A stretch of 36,163 bases of DNA, taken from CAZQNF01 sp964403325. GTDB taxonomy: Bacteria > Patescibacteriota > Patescibacteriia > Magasanikbacterales > GWA2-37-8. A model generated the notes under the pieces. The model saw only the letters and a program-made list of their open reading frames with translations. It had not been told where the DNA came from and ran no database searches. How positions within the stretch are numbered: position 1 is the stretch's first letter; the number at the start of each line of letters is the position of its first letter. The stretch lies in the NCBI GenBank assembly GCA_964403325.1, contig CAYOFO010000007.1, positions 1 through 36,163 on the forward strand, read 5' to 3'. Positions 32,370 through 36,163 of the stretch are shown here, piece by piece. A program made the position numbers and the translations under genes.

Positions 32370-32873
32370 ATGCCCAAAGATCTTACCCGAGAAAATGCAG
32401 TAATTGGTGCAACTTTGTATGAATGGGAAATTCAGGAGTATGAGCCATATCAGCGCGATCGGCGTTGGTATATTATTGCTGGGGTAATCGGCAGCTTGTT
32501 TTTGGTGTATGCCCTTTTTACCGGCAATAATCTGTTTTTTCTGATTGTTTTGTTGCTTGCGATTATTATTTATTTACAAGCAGTGCAAAAGCCACTCACA
32601 CTCATGTTTGCTATCACCGAAAACGGGGTTATTGTAGGGCGTAAATTTTACAATTTTAAAGAAATACAAAATTTTTGGATTTTGTACGATCCACCACAGG
32701 TTAAAAATCTCTATCTGCGTACGAATATTGGCTTTAAAAATGTCCTCCAAATTCCTTTGTACGATTATGATCCTCAGGCCGTGCAAGCCGTATTACTGCA
32801 GTATGTAGCGCAAGACACTGCCCAAGAAGATGAAAGCCTCAGCACCAAGATTATGCGCGTATTGAAAATATAG
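32370..32873 (+). CDS. Conserved-type two-helix membrane protein
   Basis: The 167-aa product has a polar N-terminus (about 1-35), two transmembrane helices (about 36-56 and 58-78) and a C-terminal cytoplasmic domain with MFAITENGVIVGRKFYNFKEIQNFWILYDPP and LYLRTN. This reads like a small PH-like or bPH domain: beta-strands, then a terminal helix. This layout is common among CPR membrane proteins of unknown function. The ATG at 32370 is preferred to an in-frame TTG at 32349, which is only 3 bases behind the tRNA. It has no promoter of its own that I can see and is probably expressed with tRNA-Val. Repeat copy 2 begins 8 bases after its stop. Confidence 0.78.
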   Translation: MPKDLTRENAVIGATLYEWEIQEYEPYQRDRRWYIIAGVIGSLFLVYALFTGNNLFFLIVLLLAIIIYLQAVQKPLTLMFAITENGVIVGRKFYNFKEIQNFWILYDPPQVKNLYLRTNIGFKNVLQIPLYDYDPQAVQAVLLQYVAQDTAQEDESLSTKIMRVLKI

Positions 32874-32881
32874 GAAGTTTA

Positions 32882-33114
32882 AAACGTAAAATACATGCTT
32901 TTTAAGCTTTTAGGCACGAGTTTTCAGCTGTTAGGTTTAAACTTTTTTCCTTGTTATTATTACAAGGAACGAAGTGGTCTGTCTACTAGCAGGTATAAAA
33001 ACATAAAAACAATTAATGACAAAGTTTCCTCATAGCTCCCAGTTAAAAGCTCACACCTCAATACTTAATACTTAATACTTAATTCATAATTCGTTATTCG
33101 TTATTCATAAATTC
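32882..33114 (+). repeat. Dispersed intergenic repeat, copy 2 (complete)
   Basis: About 233 bases, inverted relative to copies 1 and 3 on the map but in the same orientation relative to the flanking genes, which are on the plus strand here. It contains GGCACGAGTTTTCAGCTG, a small hairpin CCTTG / CAAGG, the core AGGAACGAAGTG (32965-32976), GTTTCCTCATAGCTCCC, AAAAGCTCACACCTCAATAC and triple AATACTTAATACTT units ending in ATTCGTTATTCGTTATTC. The two ends are imperfect inverted relatives of each other. No ORF is visible; the gap 32874-33191 holds only this and the tRNA-Arg promoter. Confidence 0.8.
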
Positions 33115-33146
33115 AAACTCATTAAGTTTCAGAATGGAGAAAGGTA

Positions 33147-33175
33147 TTGAATTATTTTTGAGTTTTTGTTAGAAT
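33147..33175 (+). promoter_or_regulatory. Promoter of tRNA-Arg
   Basis: TTGAAT (33147-33152), 17-base spacer, TGT-TAGAAT (extended -10 at 33170-33175), 16 bases before the tRNA. Confidence 0.6.
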
Positions 33176-33191
33176 AGGCAAACTGAAATCT

Positions 33192-33263
33192 GCACCCGTC
33201 GTTCAATGGATAGGACATTGGCCTGCGAAGCCGAAAATTTAGGTTCGACTCCTAACGGGTGCA
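33192..33263 (+). tRNA. tRNA-Arg (anticodon GCG)
   Basis: 72 bases: acceptor GCACCCG / CGGGTGC, anticodon stem TTGGC / GCCGA with loop CTGCGAA (anticodon GCG, reading CGC/CGU), T arm TTAGG-TTCGACT-CCTAA. CCA is not encoded. GCG at this position is less common than ACG (deaminated to ICG) in bacteria. A terminator follows 20 bases downstream. Confidence 0.94.
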
Positions 33264-33282
33264 CAATTAAAGGGTGGGCAAT

Positions 33283-33309
33283 AAAAAACTCTTAGAAAAA
33301 GAGTTTTTT
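33283..33309 (+). terminator. Intrinsic terminator after tRNA-Arg
   Basis: 11-bp stem AAAAAACTCTT / AAGAGTTTTTT with loop AGAAA and a following T-rich run. Confidence 0.85.
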
Positions 33310-33377
33310 GTTTTTTTAAAGAATTTTTTTTGGCAAAATAGCCAAGCTTAATTCTTTTTTGTCTGGGTAAAAAGTGG

Positions 33378-33399
33378 TATAATACTTAATATCTATAAT
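33378..33399 (+). promoter_or_regulatory. Probable promoter -10 elements of the Ig-repeat gene
   Basis: TGG-TATAAT (extended -10, 33378-33383) and a second TATAAT (33394-33399), 38 and 22 bases before the ATG. No good -35 box is visible, as is allowed for extended -10 promoters. Confidence 0.5.
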
Positions 33400-33421
33400 C
33401 TTTTTTACTAATTGTTGATTT

Positions 33422-35863
33422 ATGTTGGCAATAACATGGGTTGGTGCTCTACGGCTGTCTCTTGCAGCAATTGGGGTGGGGGTTTGTCTGGCCGTTTTTT
33501 CTGGGTCGGTACAGGCCAGCGCGCCTTCGACGGCAGTTTTCAGTATAGTGAATGCTGATGTGGTGCAAATTCGCGCCAGTGGGGATGCAAATAGTTTAGT
33601 ACAATTAATGTTTTTTCCATCGGGATATTCTGCAGCCAGCACGCTTTCGCTTGGCACCACCGACACCAATGGTAATTTGGTGACTACTATCAGTAGCGGA
33701 GCTTATGGCATTGCGCCTGGAGTAACGGTAGCGATCCTGGTGAATGGTCAGCAATCGACCAATGTGGCTTGGCCGGCTTATAGAAGTGCTTTGACTCTCA
33801 GTACGAGTAACGTGCAGTTGAACGTTGGGCAAAGTGTTACCATTACTACTTCGAATCCGGTAGCGGTGATGGCTAATAGTAATAGGAGTGCAGTATTTAC
33901 GGTAGTAAATGGTAATCAGGTGACATTTGTGGGGCAGGCGGCTGGATTTGCAACTGCGACGGTATGTGCCAGTGGTTTGGGTTGCAATAATGTGACCGTC
34001 TCGGTGGGAGGAGTAGCTTCAACAGTCCTTACTTTGAGTCAAAATAGCGTGACCTTGAAGCCGGGGCAAAGTGCTGAGGTAACGATTAATTATAATGGCC
34101 CAGGCGACGGTTTTGTGGTGAGTGGTAATACTAATCAAAGTGTGGTGGTGGCTACTATCAGCGGACAAAGCAAGGTGGTAACGCTCTATGGCGGTTCCAC
34201 TCCAGGTACGTCTACTGTTACTGTTTGTTCAACTTTTTCGAGCGGTTCTTGTGCTGCGTTGACGGTTACCACTACTATTCCCGGAAGTACGGCTGGTTCG
34301 GTGTATTTTAGTCAAAATGCGTTAAGCTTAAATGCTAATCAGTCGGTAGCGGTGACAGCTTATGGTGACCCAAATAATCGTTATTTTCTGTCGTCCAATT
34401 CTTATCCGGCAGCAGTAAATGTAGGAGTTAACGGGAATCTGATTGTTTTTACGGCTGGGTCAAATAGTGGTTTGGCTACCGTGGTTATCTGTGCTTCGTC
34501 GCTCAGCAATGTGTGCGGAACAGTGAATGTGACCAATGGTAGTAGTTCTGGGCAAAGCAATACAGCGCTTTATTTTAGTCAAAACAATATTAGTATTAGC
34601 AATGGGCAGGCTCTTAGTGTAGTGGTATATGGTGGCTCTGGTAGTAATTATTTTATTTCAAGCAACAGTAATTCGTCCGCAGTGGCGGCGAGTATTAGTG
34701 GCAGCGCTCTTTATTTGGTGGGTGGGACAGTAACTGGCTCAGCGGTGGTGAGTGTATGCTCGGCGGCAGCGAGCAGTGTTTGTTCAACGGTATATGTATC
34801 AAATACGGGCTATGGAACAAATACCAATTGGTCAGGGATGTTGTATTTTAGTCAAAATAGCGTATCTCTCAACATTGGACAACCGGTTAATATTACGCTC
34901 TATGGTTTTAATGCCGGGACGAGTTATACGGTAAGTAATTCTAATACCAATGTGGTGGTAACGAGCATCAGCGGAAATACACTGGTTTTGAGCGGAAGCC
35001 GGAGTGCTGGCTCGGCTACGGTGACGGTTTGTGTCGCGGGTAGTAGTACCAATTGTGGCAATATTTATGTCACAGTCCAGAGTTATCTTTCCAATTTGAC
35101 TATCGGACAAAGCAACATTACGCTCAGTCCAAAGCAAACCGTGAGTACGCTTATGTATTATTCAAATTCTGGTGGATTTATCAGTAATTTTAATTCAAAT
35201 TCAGATGTAGTAACGGCGCGAGTAGATGGTAAAAGTTTAGTTTTGCTGGGTGGAAATATGGCTGGTTCAGCCGTAGTCTCGGTTTGTTCGGTGGCGGTGA
35301 GTGGGGATTGTGCGAATGTGTGGGTGACCAATGACGGCAACACTTCTTCCCAACCGTCAGGGAGCACGGCTATTGTACTGAGTCGCTCAAGTGTAGCTCT
35401 GACGCTGGGGCAAAATCAGTCGGTGGTTATTTATGGAAATAACCCGAATGATAGTTATGTGGCAATGGGAGGTAATTATGCGGCGGTGGTAGGTGTAGAA
35501 ATTTCGGGTAGTACTTTGCAACTCACGCCACGTTCTATTGGTAGTACTACATTGTCTGTTTGTGTGCGGAGCAATGTACATAATTGTACACTTCTCGAAG
35601 TGCGGGTAGGGGCAGCGCCGGTGGCCGACCCGTTACATATACCGGTAAACTATAAATTTACACGTAATCTGGCGGTGCGCTCGCTTGGTACGGATGTACG
35701 GGAACTGCAAAAACGTCTGACCAGCGAAAAAGTGTATGCAGGTCCGGTGACCGGTAAATTTGGCGCCCAGACCTGGGCTGCAGTGAAGAAATATCAAAAG
35801 AATCATGGTCTACGTATAACTGGGGTAGTGGACGTAGCCACGCGAGCGGTTTTAAATAAGTAA
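33422..35863 (+). CDS. Secreted protein with seven Ig-like repeats and a peptidoglycan-binding domain
   Basis: The 813-aa product has a signal peptide (about 1-33, ending GSVQA-SAP), a first beta-domain (about 34-120), then seven Ig-like repeats of about 85-95 residues. Each repeat opens with a motif like LYFSQNSVSLNIGQPVNITLYG and closes with T-V-C-x(n)-C-x-x-V-x-V. The Cys pair spacing is C-x7-C in six repeats and C-x5-C in the first, so each domain probably carries a small disulfide loop near its last strands. The C-terminal 65 residues are a PG_binding_1 domain (SLGTDVRELQKRL, then GKFGAQTWAAVKKYQKNHGL and VVDVATRAVLN), which would fix the protein to the cell wall. It is a likely wall-anchored stalk or adhesin. 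It has its own promoter and terminator. Confidence 0.88.
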   Translation: MLAITWVGALRLSLAAIGVGVCLAVFSGSVQASAPSTAVFSIVNADVVQIRASGDANSLVQLMFFPSGYSAASTLSLGTTDTNGNLVTTISSGAYGIAPGVTVAILVNGQQSTNVAWPAYRSALTLSTSNVQLNVGQSVTITTSNPVAVMANSNRSAVFTVVNGNQVTFVGQAAGFATATVCASGLGCNNVTVSVGGVASTVLTLSQNSVTLKPGQSAEVTINYNGPGDGFVVSGNTNQSVVVATISGQSKVVTLYGGSTPGTSTVTVCSTFSSGSCAALTVTTTIPGSTAGSVYFSQNALSLNANQSVAVTAYGDPNNRYFLSSNSYPAAVNVGVNGNLIVFTAGSNSGLATVVICASSLSNVCGTVNVTNGSSSGQSNTALYFSQNNISISNGQALSVVVYGGSGSNYFISSNSNSSAVAASISGSALYLVGGTVTGSAVVSVCSAAASSVCSTVYVSNTGYGTNTNWSGMLYFSQNSVSLNIGQPVNITLYGFNAGTSYTVSNSNTNVVVTSISGNTLVLSGSRSAGSATVTVCVAGSSTNCGNIYVTVQSYLSNLTIGQSNITLSPKQTVSTLMYYSNSGGFISNFNSNSDVVTARVDGKSLVLLGGNMAGSAVVSVCSVAVSGDCANVWVTNDGNTSSQPSGSTAIVLSRSSVALTLGQNQSVVIYGNNPNDSYVAMGGNYAAVVGVEISGSTLQLTPRSIGSTTLSVCVRSNVHNCTLLEVRVGAAPVADPLHIPVNYKFTRNLAVRSLGTDVRELQKRLTSEKVYAGPVTGKFGAQTWAAVKKYQKNHGLRITGVVDVATRAVLNK

Positions 35864-35868
35864 TAAGT

Positions 35869-35900
35869 AAAAATACCACGTCTCAGGCGTGGTATTTTTT
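35869..35900 (+). terminator. Intrinsic terminator of the Ig-repeat gene
   Basis: 12-bp stem AAAAATACCACG / CGTGGTATTTTT with loop TCTCAGG and more T behind it. Confidence 0.9.
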
Positions 35901-35916
35901 TATAGCACAAAAAATG

Positions 35917-36072
35917 AATGGCCGAGTGGTTGAGACTAGGGATGCAAAAGTAGTCTGTTGACTATAAACAAAAGCAACTAAATGCTTAGCTCTTGACCCA
36001 AGCCGTGGGTTGCGCTAAAATAAGGGAGTTTTGAGGATGGTTAGGGTCCTGCAAAATCTTATGAGCACCATT
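35917..36072 (+). ncRNA. Candidate structured RNA before tRNA-Leu
   Basis: About 156 bases without an ORF. Ends pair as AATGG (35917) / CCATT (36068). Inside are a hairpin AGACTA / TAGTCT (35933-35956), a weaker GTTG / CAAC, a hairpin TTAGC-ACCCA / TGGGT-GCTAA (35986-36018) and a long hairpin ATAAG-TTTTG-AGGA / TCCT-CAAAA-CTTAT (36020-36062). The 5' part GGCCGAGTGGTTGAGAC resembles the D arm of class II tRNAs, but no acceptor, anticodon or T arm follows. A possible tRNA-Leu promoter, TTGACC (35993) - 17 bases - TAAAAT (36016), lies across the third hairpin, so the segment may in part simply be promoter and leader. Confidence 0.4.
35993..36021 (+). promoter_or_regulatory. Probable promoter of tRNA-Leu
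   Basis: TTGACC (35993-35998), 17-base spacer, TAAAAT (36016-36021), 58 bases before the tRNA. The resulting leader would contain the long hairpin at 36020-36062. Confidence 0.45.
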
Positions 36073-36079
36073 TAAAAAA

Positions 36080-36161
36080 GCCGTGGTGGTGAAATTGGTA
36101 GACACAAGGGACTTAAAATCCCTCGCCGAAAGGCATGCGGGTTCGATTCCCGCCCGCGGCA
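36080..36161 (+). tRNA. tRNA-Leu (anticodon TAA)
   Basis: 82 bases up to the discriminator: acceptor GCCGTGG / CCGCGGC, anticodon stem AGGGA / TCCCT with loop CTTAAAA (anticodon TAA), a class II variable arm (CGCCGAAAGGC) and T loop TTCGATT. There is no intron in the anticodon loop, unlike the group I intron known in cyanobacterial tRNA-Leu(UAA). CCA is not encoded in the two bases visible after it. The window ends here. Confidence 0.95.
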
Positions 36162-36163
36162 CA

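Noticed and set aside
36080..36161. Group I intron in tRNA-Leu(TAA)
   Set aside because: The anticodon arm is uninterrupted and the upstream structured segment lacks the conserved group I core segments.

Overview
The window looks like an assembled scaffold from an uncultivated bacterium, most likely of the Candidate Phyla Radiation (Patescibacteria). This placement is an inference. It rests on compact AT-rich genes, several large orphan secreted or membrane proteins, modular fibre and Ig-repeat surface proteins typical of that group, promoters lying almost on top of start codons, tRNA genes without an encoded CCA, and standard stop use (TGA is a stop, for example in the Sua5 gene, so this is not the Gracilibacteria recoding). 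No rRNA, phage, transposase or CRISPR array is visible. Two traces of a k=55 assembly are visible: a 55-bp duplicate at the left edge and a 55-bp repeat flanking a 100-N gap inside topA.

Layout. 1-1,420: 5'-truncated thioredoxin reductase and two tandem paralogous small membrane proteins, closed by a perfect bidirectional terminator. 1,440-6,713 (minus strand): a helical unknown, a SpoU/TrmH-type RNA methylase, RuvC, a 451-aa orphan between RuvC and YebC, YebC, and a CapA-family phosphoesterase-like lipo- or membrane protein. 6,839-13,407: a small unknown, an ABC-2 export pair, Sua5, MutY, a coiled-coil membrane protein and a 488-aa orphan. 13,517-20,550: a 1,542-aa secreted fibre-like protein with recently duplicated modules, followed by an O-antigen-ligase-like/TPR membrane protein. 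20,603-23,841 (minus): DUF1003 protein, four-helix membrane protein and topoisomerase I. 24,069-27,321: an accessory block between topA and dprA holding a frameshifted gene, an anchored beta-propeller-like protein and a transmembrane protein that joins an OmpA-like outer part to a cytoplasmic vWA domain. 27,324-32,172 (minus): DprA, Pth, Der and a LytR-CpsA-Psr enzyme. 32,273-36,163: tRNA-Val(CAC), a membrane protein, tRNA-Arg(GCG), a secreted protein with seven disulfide-bearing Ig-like repeats and a peptidoglycan-binding domain, and tRNA-Leu(TAA).

The core genes cover translation (Sua5, Pth, Der, tRNAs, RNA methylase), DNA maintenance (RuvC, MutY, TopA, DprA) and regulation (YebC). The rest points to the cell surface: fibre, polymerase/ligase, CapA, LCP transferase, Ig/PG-binding protein and ABC exporter could together build or decorate the envelope.

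The most unusual non-coding signals are a three-copy intergenic repeat always in the same orientation relative to transcription (5,402; 8,911; 32,882), a promoter-to-terminator transcription unit without an ORF (29,054-29,258), and a strongly structured segment in front of tRNA-Leu (35,917-36,072).
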